Assembly: GCA_016716665.1 (NCBI GenBank)
Contig: JADJVH010000004.1
Coordinates: forward strand, 1 to 64,000
Direction of reading: 5' to 3'
DNA length: 64,000 nt
DNA from: Candidatus Opimibacter iunctus
GTDB lineage: Bacteria; Bacteroidota; Bacteroidia; Chitinophagales; Saprospiraceae
In this document: one piece after another, positions 25,224 through 34,324 of the stretch
Numbering within the stretch: position 1 is the stretch's first letter
Layout: every line of letters starts with the position of its first letter
Program-made: the position numbers and the translations under genes
The notes under the pieces: model-generated
Databases searched by the model: none
What the model was told of the DNA's origin: nothing
Seen by the model: the letters and a program-made list of their open reading frames with translations, nothing else

Positions 25224-26293
25224 TCAGGAATGATTCTTTATCCAATCATCAATTGCTTGAGTGCAATCGTATTTTACTTGCTTTCCTGCGAATGGTTCAT
25301 CAAGGGCTGATCGCACTTCCTTTATAGATGGGAGGAAGTCCACTCCCATTCCTCCAAAGCGGTCGGCAGTCTTGAGGATGCTGCTCACTTCACTACTGTA
25401 ACGGTCAGCGTAGAATTCAGAGGGGCTGGTGCCTTGTATAGAGTGCCTGATCCAGGCAGCGGCATTGATGATGCCAGTGTCGATAGCTGCCGGGAAAGGG
25501 GTTTTATCATCTATATCACTAAATGACAGAAAACTCAAAGCATCAAGCGGACTATCACTCTGTAGTAAATTGATCAGTTCGTTTTGGTAGTCTGGATGGG
25601 TCTTGATTTTGGCAGCGGCTTTCTCCCTCACTTCTATGGGATAAAGCCCAGAGGTAAATCCCAGGATCCTGACAAAATCCACTGATATATCAGCTTCTTC
25701 TATTGCCCAGATTCTGCTTTCCTTGATTGAGGGAGCGGCTTCATATTGACGCGTGGAATCTTCCAGCCCTACAGCTTCTGCAGTAGCTATGGAAATCCCT
25801 CCATAGACAAGTCCGCCCAGGCAAAGGAGTAACCCAAGAGCCAGAGGGAATTTGTACACTGCCATTGGAATTGAGTTGCGCAGCGTTTCATTATTCAGAA
25901 TGAAGCCGGCACCAATCACCAGAATGAATATTACAGTTGGGGCAATCTTCATCATGGATTCCAGAATCGGAGGACCAGAGGCATCTGTAAACCTTGACAT
26001 CACACTGATCGCTGAAACGATTACCATTGAAAGCAAGCCAAGTCCAATGATCAGCGTTCGAATAAGGATTTTTCCGAGATCCAGTTAAATCCTCCGTTTC
26101 GGGCGATTGACGTGCAGGCGAAAACAGTCAGGGCCAGGAAGAGCAGGTGAATGAATACTACGAAGATGATCATGTATCCACTTGCCCCCTGATCATTGCT
26201 TGTACTTACCCTGGTATGAAACAACGGAGTAAATACAGGACTAAATACGAGGGCAGCGAGGACAAGGCATATATTTCCGGATAGTGATGACAT
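25224..26293 (-). pseudogene. Membrane protein with five predicted TM segments, one frameshift near 26087
   Basis: Two ORFs read as one protein: 26293-26051 (two TM helices, ends in a nonsense tail) and the frame from 26084 down to 25224. The joint gives ..GGFN followed by LDLGKILIRTLIIGLGLLS, a natural amphipathic lead-in to the third TM helix. Total span 1070 bases is 3n+2, consistent with one base lost near TTTAACTGG (about 26087). The mature C-terminal 150 residues are soluble, with no recognised domain. If the gene is not broken, the downstream part would need a TTG or ATG start at 26045 or 26036. Function unknown. Confidence 0.55.
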
Positions 26294-26354
26294 AGGGCTA
26301 ATGGTCTTGAGTCTTGTTGAGGAACACTAAAGACAAAATAGGAAATAATATCGC

Positions 26355-27446
26355 TTAGAAGGGAGATTTGTATTCTTCGTTATTCAGGAAGGTATCGTCT
26401 GTCAGCGTTTTCAGAAAATTGATCAGGTCCTGTTTGTCTTGCGGAGTCAGCAACAAGCCAGTTTGTTTTGTATTTAACAATGCCGGATCGACAGTTGCGG
26501 ATTGCCTGATGTCCGCATTATAGTGATCGATGACTTCCTCCAGGGTTTTAAATCTGCCATCGTGCATATATGGAGCTGTGACGGCTACATTCCTGAGAGA
26601 AGGCACTTTAAACTTCGCACGGTCTGCAGGATTTTCGGTGACTTTTTGTCTTCCGATATCGATGATATCCGCTTCGGCATCTATGCCGTTGTTCATGTAT
26701 TTGTCGTTTTCGAAATTGGCACCGCCGTGGCAATGTGCGCAATCCGCTCCTGATATATCAGGAAAAAATGGATTGTATTCGGCAGCGAAAAGAATACGTC
26801 CGCGCTCCTCGCTTTCCGTCAGTTGAACTTCGCCTGCCAGGTATTTATCGTATTTGGAATTGCTGGAGACGATGCTCAGCATAAATTGTTCCATCGCCAG
26901 GGATATTCTTTCTGGGGTAATCTCGTCGCTTCCAAAAGTACGTGTAAACTGATCCCGGTAAACTTTAGAATTACTCAGTTTAGATACCACATTAGGAAGT
27001 GTTTCATTCATCTCGAGTGGATCTTGTATAGGTTTCAGCGACTGGTCACGCAAGAGGTGCGCACGGCCATCCCAGAAGAATTCATTTGTGTGCCAGGCCA
27101 TGTTAAACACTGGCATGGCCTGGCGCTTGCCGGGCATTAATTCGACACCAATGGAGAACCTGGCTGTATCGGAAAATCCGTCCTGTTGACGATGGCATCC
27201 TGCGCATGCCTGGGACCCATCTCTTGAAAGCATCTTTTCATAAAACAACATCCTGCCCAGTTTGACACCCTGTATAGTCAATGCATTATCCGCAGGTAAT
27301 ACTGGTGCAGGTAATGCCCCAAATTCAAGCGTATAGGGGGTTTCATCAATGGTGACAATGTCTTTTGGTTCATCATCGTTACAGGAGATGACACTGAGGG
27401 TGCCAAGGGCAAGAAAAGAGATGAACCAGATGCAGGAGAATTTCAT
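26355..27446 (-). CDS. Dihaem MauG/cytochrome-c-peroxidase-family lipoprotein
   Basis: 363 residues with a lipoprotein signal ending SVISC (Cys22). Two haem motifs: CAGCH (Cys81, Cys84, His85) and CAHCH further on, with the MauG/CcpA segments PMPVFNMAWHTNEFFWDGR and APYMHDGRFKTLEEVIDHYN. Start ATG 27446; the TTG at 27455 overlaps the upstream gene. It follows a related but frame-shifted copy and an MbnP-like gene, which suggests an MbnH-like role. Confidence 0.88.
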   Translation of the reverse strand: MKFSCIWFISFLALGTLSVISCNDDEPKDIVTIDETPYTLEFGALPAPVLPADNALTIQGVKLGRMLFYEKMLSRDGSQACAGCHRQQDGFSDTARFSIGVELMPGKRQAMPVFNMAWHTNEFFWDGRAHLLRDQSLKPIQDPLEMNETLPNVVSKLSNSKVYRDQFTRTFGSDEITPERISLAMEQFMLSIVSSNSKYDKYLAGEVQLTESEERGRILFAAEYNPFFPDISGADCAHCHGGANFENDKYMNNGIDAEADIIDIGRQKVTENPADRAKFKVPSLRNVAVTAPYMHDGRFKTLEEVIDHYNADIRQSATVDPALLNTKQTGLLLTPQDKQDLINFLKTLTDDTFLNNEEYKSPF

Positions 27447-27451
27447 ACGTT

Positions 27452-28461
27452 TCAATTTTTAAAGATGGGATTGTTGACAAAAGTATCATCTGTCAGCGAT
27501 TTCAAAAACGCAACAAGTTCATTTTGTTCTGTTGCAGTCAAGTCTAGTGGCTTTAATACAGGGTTTTTGTGTGGATGATTGTGGCCCCTGATTGGTAGTG
27601 GGCAACAACTTGTTCAAGTGTTGCGAAAGATCCATCGTGCATATAAGGAGCTGTCAATTCAACATTTCTAAGTCCAGGCACTTTAAATAAGGCCCGGTCT
27701 TCTTCTTTTCCTGTCAGCCGCTGTCTTCCCGGATCTTCGTATACATCATACAAGCCATTGTTTTCAAAGGCATAGTTGGAAAAGTTGAATCCGGTGTGGC
27801 AGGTTGTACAATTCGTACGTGAACTAAAAAAGAGATTCATTCCGCGCACCTGCTCCATAGTCATTGCAGTATGATTATTACGTTGAGTGTATTGGTCATA
27901 TGCGCTATTGCCACTCAACAGACTGCGCTCAAAATTGGCCAGGGCCCGAGTGATGACAAATGGATCAGGGATACGTCCGTAGGCTTCCATGGCCATATTT
28001 GTATAGGACGAATCAGCTTTTAACCGTTCTGCAATCAGTAGAATATTAAAGTCAAATTCATTGTGTTCCTGCACAGGAACGAGTACCTGCATTTCAATAG
28101 TGGGAACCCCGCCTTCCCGCAGGAGATATGGCTGGTATGCGACATTGGCCAGTGATGGGGAGTTTCTTACTCCGACGCGGTCTTCAACGCCAAGGCTGAA
28201 CGCCACCTGGTCACTAAATGCCAACGCGGGATTATGGCAGGAAGCACAGCTAACCGTGCTATCAACCGACATGACCGGGTCAAAGAATAACTTTTTTCCC
28301 AACGCCCATCTTTCAAGTGTGTAGGCATTGTCAATCGGAAAGGTAATTTCCGGAAAGCCCTTTGGAATTTCCATGAGGCCAGGATAAACTGCAGGTACAG
28401 GAGACTCTTCTCCATTGCAGGACATGATACCTAGTAAGCCAATGAATATCCAGGTCCGCAT
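27452..28461 (-). pseudogene. Second MauG/MbnH-like dihaem protein, frameshift near 27577
   Basis: The intact part (about 298 residues) has a lipoprotein signal ending GIMSC, CASCH and CTTCH haem sites and APYMHDGSFATLEQVVAHYQ. The predicted frame then ends early at 27553. In another frame the missing C-terminus continues: GHNHPHKNPVLKPLDL, then ELVAFLKSLTDDTFVNNPIF up to TGA 27452-27454, mirroring the ending of the neighbour gene. One G appears lost from a run of G near 27577. Span 1010 bases is 3n+2. It may be a base-calling error. Confidence 0.75.
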
Positions 28462-28471
28462 CAATGCAATA

Positions 28472-29437
28472 CTATTTTGAAACCATTTTTTGGGTACTTA
28501 CCGGAACCCCATTTCTTAAAATGGATACCGCATACATTCCAGGTTGGTTGAAGTTCAGTCCTATATTAGTATTTGCTTTTACTGAAGTATAAAACCCGGT
28601 TTGTTTGCCATTGATATCAGTCACCATGATATCAAAAACCTGATCGCCAGATGAAGGTATATACACTATTGACTGTCCATTGATTGATGGATTTGGGAAG
28701 AGCTCAAAATGTTGAAGGGAATTTGGTTCAGACGTTGCTGTAGTTGATGTAGAAGGGCTGAACACGAGATTTCTCATATTGACCAGGGCAACTTGTGCTT
28801 CATCGGTTTCGCTGTGTACGATGAGTCCTCCGTTGACACTTAAGTTCTCTAGCAGGTGAGTATAATCTGCATCAAGGTCTATGGTGAGAACATTGTTGTC
28901 AGCCGTTGCATTCAGATTGACCCTTGCTTTGATATAGTTCTGATCACCCAGTCCGTGTATTTGTATCAGTTGATTGTACTGAGGACCTCCATTTCCTTCG
29001 AAAGCGACGAACCGATATCCGGCTGCCCAGCCCCAATGCATTGAAGGTGCTTGCGGTGCCAGAGGGTGATATGGATTATAGCCCGCCGGATCAGTGTGGT
29101 TATGTTCAGGATCCACACCTATGTAAAAGTGGATTCCCTCAACATGTTGGATTGGATAGTAGCCGAGATCAGCTTCCGTATCGATCGAAGCATCCGCCAG
29201 GATATAAAAGCTGTCTATGGAAGTGACTATACCATTGTCATGGACGATCGAAATCCCAGATATATAGTACTGCATTCTGGTCACATTAAAATCATCGCCA
29301 AGGTTGTTTTTGGCAGCAGTATACATGGCAAAATCTGTTTCGCCCAGCTTGTGGTGGATTTTGAAGACGACATTATTTTGGGCAATGATGCTCTTGGAGA
29401 GCACAATAAGTGTAAAAAGGAGGAGTAGTTTTTTCAT
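28472..29437 (-). CDS. MbnP-like protein with type IX secretion sorting domain
   Basis: 321 residues: a signal peptide (about 1-20), an MbnP-like domain (KIHHKLGETDFAMYTAAKNN, then a Trp-rich SMHWGWAAGYRFVAFEG block with Trp135 and Trp137) and a C-terminal 75-residue T9SS type A sorting domain (LFPNPSINGQ). MbnP proteins bind copper and are modified by MauG-like MbnH, which converts a Trp to kynurenine; Trp135 or Trp137 is a candidate. It is followed at 11 bases by the frame-shifted MauG-like gene and then by the intact one, so the three form an operon. Confidence 0.75.
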   Translation of the reverse strand: MKKLLLLFTLIVLSKSIIAQNNVVFKIHHKLGETDFAMYTAAKNNLGDDFNVTRMQYYISGISIVHDNGIVTSIDSFYILADASIDTEADLGYYPIQHVEGIHFYIGVDPEHNHTDPAGYNPYHPLAPQAPSMHWGWAAGYRFVAFEGNGGPQYNQLIQIHGLGDQNYIKARVNLNATADNNVLTIDLDADYTHLLENLSVNGGLIVHSETDEAQVALVNMRNLVFSPSTSTTATSEPNSLQHFELFPNPSINGQSIVYIPSSGDQVFDIMVTDINGKQTGFYTSVKANTNIGLNFNQPGMYAVSILRNGVPVSTQKMVSK

Positions 29438-29705
29438 TGTTTTACCCTGCTAAAGACTGAGGAGAATATATGGGTTGATGAATTGGCCGGGAGAAGTCTG
29501 CATCTACCCGGTATAAGCATTATGTAAATTTACAATTTCCTGCCTCATTTTTTCGGACAATATTGTCCTGATAATTGGCTTTTTCATGAAATGACAACTT
29601 ACATACATCTTTTGGCTATTAACGAATCCTTATCCTGTCATCCTCCCATTTCACGGTTTTTCCCCTATTTTTGCCCTTCACCTAACAAACTAATACCTCA
29701 GGGTT
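29438..29705. promoter_or_regulatory. Divergent intergenic region of the MbnP operon and gldA
   Basis: 268 bases between the MbnP-like gene (minus) and gldA (plus). An exact -7 box TATTTTTG lies at 29666-29673, 32 bases before the gldA start. No clear box was found for the minus-strand operon. Confidence 0.4.
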
Positions 29706-30617
29706 TTGTCAATACTTGTTTCCCATCTTTCCAAGCAATTTGGCCCTCAGAAGGCAGTAAATGACATTTCCTTCCAGGTTGGAAAGGGGGAGATTCTAGG
29801 CTTTCTGGGCCCAAATGGTGCCGGCAAGACGACGACCATGCGGATGATCACAGGTTACCTGGCCCCTGATGGCGGCGAGATACTGATCAATGACATACCT
29901 GTCACTGAAGAAAATCAAGCCATCAAGGCGTTGATTGGATACCTGCCTGAAAACAACCCGCTCTACCTTGATATGTATGTCAAGGAGTACCTGCGATATG
30001 TCGCAAGGATCTATAAGATCGATCAACCCTGGAAACGCATCAATGAAGTGATCGGGATGACCGGATTGTCAACCGAAAGCCACAAGCTCATCCGCTCCTT
30101 GTCCAAAGGATATCGTCAGCGGGTAGGCCTGGCCCAATCGATCCTGCATGACCCGGAAGTGCTGATTCTTGACGAAGCAACCTCAGGGCTGGATCCAAAT
30201 CAATTGGTGGAGATCCGCCAGCTCATCCGTGACCTGGGAAGAGAAAAAACAATTCTCCTCAGTACGCACATCATGCAGGAGGTACAAGCCTTATGCGACC
30301 GGGTGGTGATCATCAACAAAGGGGTCATCGTCGGGGATGGCAATATCCATATGCTCAGTCAGAACCTCTCCAATGCCTATCGTGTAGAGGTGCTTTTCTC
30401 TCGTCCTGTCGTCGATATGACATTGAGGGAGATCAAGGGATATATCGCACATGATCATGCCGGTAGCAATCGTTATATCATCACCGGTGATGAAAGTACC
30501 CTCAATGAGGCGATCTTCGATTTTGCCGTCAGTAAGAACCTCAAGATACTGGAGATGTCGACTATCCGGGAGAGTGTAGAAAATATCTTCCAGCAACTCA
30601 CCAACAAAGCCTCATGA
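29706..30617 (+). CDS. gldA: Gliding-motility ABC transporter ATP-binding protein GldA
   Basis: 303 residues of an ABC ATPase: Walker A GPNGAGKTTT, signature RSLSKGYRQRVGLAQ, Walker B EVLILDEATSGLDP, H-loop TILLSTHIM. The start is a TTG at 29706 (SILVSHLSKQF), 32 bases after a -7 box. In Flavobacterium johnsoniae gldA is separate from gldFG; here all three are contiguous. It overlaps gldF by four bases (ATGA). The complex is needed for gliding there, but in Saprospiria the role is inferred. Confidence 0.92.
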   Translation: MSILVSHLSKQFGPQKAVNDISFQVGKGEILGFLGPNGAGKTTTMRMITGYLAPDGGEILINDIPVTEENQAIKALIGYLPENNPLYLDMYVKEYLRYVARIYKIDQPWKRINEVIGMTGLSTESHKLIRSLSKGYRQRVGLAQSILHDPEVLILDEATSGLDPNQLVEIRQLIRDLGREKTILLSTHIMQEVQALCDRVVIINKGVIVGDGNIHMLSQNLSNAYRVEVLFSRPVVDMTLREIKGYIAHDHAGSNRYIITGDESTLNEAIFDFAVSKNLKILEMSTIRESVENIFQQLTNKAS

Positions 30618-31342
30618 GAGCGGTATACCTGCGGGAGATAGCCAGTTACTTCAGTTCGATGATCGCCTATATCACTGTAGGCTTGTTGCTTGCTGTGCTG
30701 GGCCTTGTACTCTGGGTGTTTCCAGACTTCAGCTTATTGCAGACCCCATTTGCCAGTATCGATGCGCTCTTTGAGATTGCACCGCTCATCTTCATTTTTC
30801 TGATCCCCGCATTTACCATGCGGACATTTGCGGAAGAGAAGCAAGCGGCCACACTTGAAGTATTGCTTACCAGGCCAATCTCTGCGTGGCAGATTGTGCT
30901 GGGCAAATACCTGGCTACGATCTCATGGCTTGCGATTGCCTTGTTACCTACTGTCATTTATGTTATTTCTATATACAAGTTAGGTTCGCCTCCAGGCAAT
31001 ATCGACCTCGGACAAATTGCAGCCTCTTATGTCGGGCTCTTCTTATTGGGCGCAGTCTTTTGTGCCATCGGAGTCTTTGCCTCCGCACAGACAGCCAATC
31101 AGATTGTAGCCTTTGTGATGGCAGTGTTCTTTTGCTTTGTCTTGTACTATGGATTTTATTTCATCAGCCGTATAGCTTCCTTCTCAGGTAGCATTGATGG
31201 CATCATAGAGTCGCTTGGAATCGACTACCATTATCACTCCATCAGTCGCGGAGTCATCGAGACACGCGACCTGAGTTACTTTATATGCCTCATCGGACTA
31301 TGCCTCACCTGGACATGGGTCACCATCACCAAACGAATCTGA
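30614..31342 (+). CDS. gldF: Gliding-motility ABC permease GldF
   Basis: 242 residues with six predicted transmembrane helices. The MRAVYLREIASYFSS opening and EEKQAATLEVLLTRPISAWQIV motif identify an ABC-2 permease of the GldF type. The start overlaps the gldA stop (ATGA) and gldG follows after six bases. Confidence 0.92.
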   Translation: MRAVYLREIASYFSSMIAYITVGLLLAVLGLVLWVFPDFSLLQTPFASIDALFEIAPLIFIFLIPAFTMRTFAEEKQAATLEVLLTRPISAWQIVLGKYLATISWLAIALLPTVIYVISIYKLGSPPGNIDLGQIAASYVGLFLLGAVFCAIGVFASAQTANQIVAFVMAVFFCFVLYYGFYFISRIASFSGSIDGIIESLGIDYHYHSISRGVIETRDLSYFICLIGLCLTWTWVTITKRI

Positions 31343-31348
31343 CCCCTG

Positions 31349-33058
31349 ATGCCTAAACTATTTGCTGCCGAAAGCCGTAAGGTCATCACCACAGGCCTGC
31401 TCACCACAGGGATACTTGTACTCATTTATATCGCATCTCAATGGGTGTATACTTCGTTTGATGCAACTGAGGAACGACGCTATACCTTAGCCCCTGCGAC
31501 CAAGCAATTGCTCAAAGACCTTGATGACCGCATCTATATCAAAGTGTTACTGGCCGGTCGCTTCCCTGCAGGATTTAAAAGGCTGCAGGAATCGACTGAA
31601 GATATGCTGCGTAGATTTTCGCAGGTAAGTCCCCAGATCGAGTACAATTTTGAAAACCCGAATGAAGGCACTACAGAGGAAGTAAATGCGCGGCACCAAC
31701 AACTGGCAAAGGAAGGATTAGTACCTACCAAGCTTCGTATCAGTGATGCGGCAGGTGCTTCGGCCCAGTATATCTTTCCTTATGCGGTCATCAACTATGG
31801 TACGCGTAGCATACCTGTCAATCTGTTGCAGGATGACATCCCGGGGGCTGACAAAGAAGTGATCCTCAACAACAGCATCAGCCTGCTGGAATACAAACTG
31901 GCTGATGGTATCCAGAAGATCAAGAGACAGACCAGGGAGATTGTTGCCTTTACTGAAGGCCAGGGAGAACTCACGCGATTGCAGACCGCTTCTTTTGAGA
32001 AAGATTTGAGCAATGCCTATGCCATCAACAGGATCAACCTGGACAGCGTAGTACAAATACCGAAAGAAATCAGGGCGCTGATCATTGCCAAGCCAACAGA
32101 AGAATTCTCCGAGGCGCATCTCTTTATGCTCGATCAGTATATCATGAATGGAGGGCATGTCCTTTTCCTGATCGATCCGCTCGTAGTATCACTCGACAGT
32201 ATCAACCAGAATAAGTATTACATTCCTATGCCCTACAACCTTGGGCTTGATCCACTGCTCTTTAATCTTGGGGCACGGATCAATCCTAATCTTGTCCTGG
32301 ACCTCCAGTCCACCAGGATACCAATGGTTGTGGGCATGCAAGGCGACAAGCCACAGACCGAGCTTTTTCCCTGGTATTACCACCCGCTGATCTCTACTAC
32401 ATCAGATCATCCGATCACCAAGGGACTGGACAGGATACAACTTGAGTTCCCGGGCAGTGTAGATACCATCCGGACAGCCTCACCGGTCAGAAAAACTATA
32501 TTGTTACAGTCCTCACAGTACAGCAGGATACAACTCACACCGGTGCGGCTCAGCTTTGATATCCTACGTGAAGAACCGGATCCTAAGCTGTTTAATAAAG
32601 GACCACAAAACTTTGCGTTGATGCTCGAAGGAAAATTTGAATCGCTGTATAAAAACCAGCTGTCAGAAGGTCAGATGGATGTCCTTAAGAAAGCGGGCTT
32701 GCCTTACAAACCTTCCGGTGATTCAGCTAAAGTGCTGGTGGTCACCGACGGGGACATCATCAAGAACCTGGTCAATTCTACCTCCGGGGAGATAGCGCCT
32801 TTAGGATTTAATAAGTATGAGAATACCTCATTTACCGGCAACCGTGATTTTCTGCTTAATGCAGTAGAATATATGCTGGACGAATCAGGTGTACTGGAAG
32901 CCCGCTCGAAGGACATCAAGTTACGCTTGCTCAATGCAGTTAAAGCAAAGGAAGAACAGACCAAATGGCAATTGATCAATATCCTGGGGCCACTGGGGAT
33001 GGTTTTCCTTCTGGGGCTGATTTACCAATTTCTGCGAAAAAAAAAATATGCTAATTGA
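31349..33058 (+). CDS. gldG: Gliding-motility ABC auxiliary protein GldG
   Basis: 569 residues: an N-terminal TM anchor (about 10-28), a long periplasmic part with RYTLAPATKQLLKDLDDRIY, RQTREIVAFTEGQGEL and GGHVLFLIDPLV, and a C-terminal TM helix followed by a basic tail. This is the ABC-type uncharacterised/GldG family, third component of GldAFG. It is followed by an inverted-repeat element (33149-33248) and then a DUF4340 gene. Confidence 0.92.
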   Translation: MPKLFAAESRKVITTGLLTTGILVLIYIASQWVYTSFDATEERRYTLAPATKQLLKDLDDRIYIKVLLAGRFPAGFKRLQESTEDMLRRFSQVSPQIEYNFENPNEGTTEEVNARHQQLAKEGLVPTKLRISDAAGASAQYIFPYAVINYGTRSIPVNLLQDDIPGADKEVILNNSISLLEYKLADGIQKIKRQTREIVAFTEGQGELTRLQTASFEKDLSNAYAINRINLDSVVQIPKEIRALIIAKPTEEFSEAHLFMLDQYIMNGGHVLFLIDPLVVSLDSINQNKYYIPMPYNLGLDPLLFNLGARINPNLVLDLQSTRIPMVVGMQGDKPQTELFPWYYHPLISTTSDHPITKGLDRIQLEFPGSVDTIRTASPVRKTILLQSSQYSRIQLTPVRLSFDILREEPDPKLFNKGPQNFALMLEGKFESLYKNQLSEGQMDVLKKAGLPYKPSGDSAKVLVVTDGDIIKNLVNSTSGEIAPLGFNKYENTSFTGNRDFLLNAVEYMLDESGVLEARSKDIKLRLLNAVKAKEEQTKWQLINILGPLGMVFLLGLIYQFLRKKKYAN

Positions 33059-33148
33059 TGCCATTTTCCATCGACTTAAAATCAACTCAGGGGTTCATAT
33101 TTCGAAATTGGCCTGTTTGTATATTTCCTCAGGAAATAAAATCGCCGC

Positions 33149-33248
33149 TGGATGGAGTTCTCTCCGCCAGCTGTATCTTTCCTTTCCAGAATTCCATTAA
33201 GGGATTCACAATTGGTATTCCTTTGGTTGGCGGAGAGAACTCCATCCA
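33149..33248. repeat. Perfect 21-bp inverted repeat with 58-base spacer
   Basis: Arms at 33149-33169 and 33228-33248 are exact complements (TGGATGGAGTTCTCTCCGCC plus A), lying between gldG and the DUF4340 gene in a 282-base gap without a gene. ORFs crossing it are mirror shadows. It may be a hairpin, terminator or miniature mobile element. Confidence 0.75.
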
Positions 33249-33340
33249 ACGGCCGGTGGCCAATGATGTAAGGCATTCTTGCTGGAAGAGTTGTGAGTAA
33301 AATTTGCCGTTTACTATTCCGGCACAAGAAATAAACCTGT

Positions 33341-34324
33341 ATGAAAAGAAACATCATCCTTCTTATTGCAATGGTCCTGATCGGACTTATTGTCTTCTAT
33401 GTCTACAAGAACAAGGGGGATCAATCGACGACTATCGACAGGGCGGAGAGCAATTTTAAGATTGAAAACATCAATACCATCGGGCGGATCATCCTGACAC
33501 AAAAGGATGGCACACGATCAGATCTAAAACGTGTGGGAGACCACTGGGTAATCAATGACCAACACAGGGTCAGGCAGACCAATATTGATCACTTGTTGCG
33601 CGGCATCCAGACACAGCATCTGGATCACATCCCCAATCGGGCGGCGACTGAAAACATACTACCCTCGATGGCCGTGACAGGAATCCATGTTGAGATATTT
33701 GATCTCAATGGGGCATCGCTGCTCAACTATTATGTAGGTGGTGTCACACAGGATGAACGTGGTACTTATTTCCTGAAGGAAGGATCCAGTCAGCCCTACT
33801 GCCTCAACCAGCCTGGCTTTGATGGAGGAATGCGTGCCAGGTATGCATTGACACCTGTGGATTGGCGTGATGTGCGCTTCTGGATGGAAGATATGGACAA
33901 GGTAGATACGATGAAGGTGCGCTACCCCAAGCAAATACAACATTCCTTTGTCATCTATAAGAAGGGTAGTGGCTATGCGGTAGATCCGATGTATACGACT
34001 ACGCCCCGGAAGGAGGGAGAGGTGACTAATCGTGTGAAGTCATATTTTACAACACTGAGCCAGTTGGCATGTGAGGATTATATGAATGATGCGCAAGAGA
34101 AAGATAGTATTCTCCAAATGGTCCCATTCATGGAGATGACGATGATCTATCCGGATAAAACGTCCTCTTTGAAATTTTATCCTGTCGGACCTATATCAGT
34201 ATCTGAGTTTTCACCACCGGTCAGCAGATACTTTATACAGTATGAGGGCAAGGATTTCATGATAGGACAGCATGAAGTGATGAAAGGTGCATTCCGTTCA
34301 TACGATTATTTCTTTGGCACATGA
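33341..34324 (+). CDS. DUF4340 membrane-anchored protein
   Basis: 327 residues with one N-terminal TM helix (IILLIAMVLIGLIVFYVYKN) and a large periplasmic domain (FKIENINTIGRIILTQKDG, YFLKEGSSQPYCL) of DUF4340. DUF4340 genes often follow GldG-type ABC genes, so this is probably a fourth component. It overlaps the next gene by four bases (ATGA). Confidence 0.85.
   Translation: MKRNIILLIAMVLIGLIVFYVYKNKGDQSTTIDRAESNFKIENINTIGRIILTQKDGTRSDLKRVGDHWVINDQHRVRQTNIDHLLRGIQTQHLDHIPNRAATENILPSMAVTGIHVEIFDLNGASLLNYYVGGVTQDERGTYFLKEGSSQPYCLNQPGFDGGMRARYALTPVDWRDVRFWMEDMDKVDTMKVRYPKQIQHSFVIYKKGSGYAVDPMYTTTPRKEGEVTNRVKSYFTTLSQLACEDYMNDAQEKDSILQMVPFMEMTMIYPDKTSSLKFYPVGPISVSEFSPPVSRYFIQYEGKDFMIGQHEVMKGAFRSYDYFFGT

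Noticed and set aside
25127..25327. Lys-Ala-Glu repeat ORF
   Set aside because: Translation of the 9-bp repeat array; extends into the membrane protein gene.
33055..33357. Overlapping ORFs on both strands
   Set aside because: Both cross the inverted repeat and mirror each other; no codon bias.
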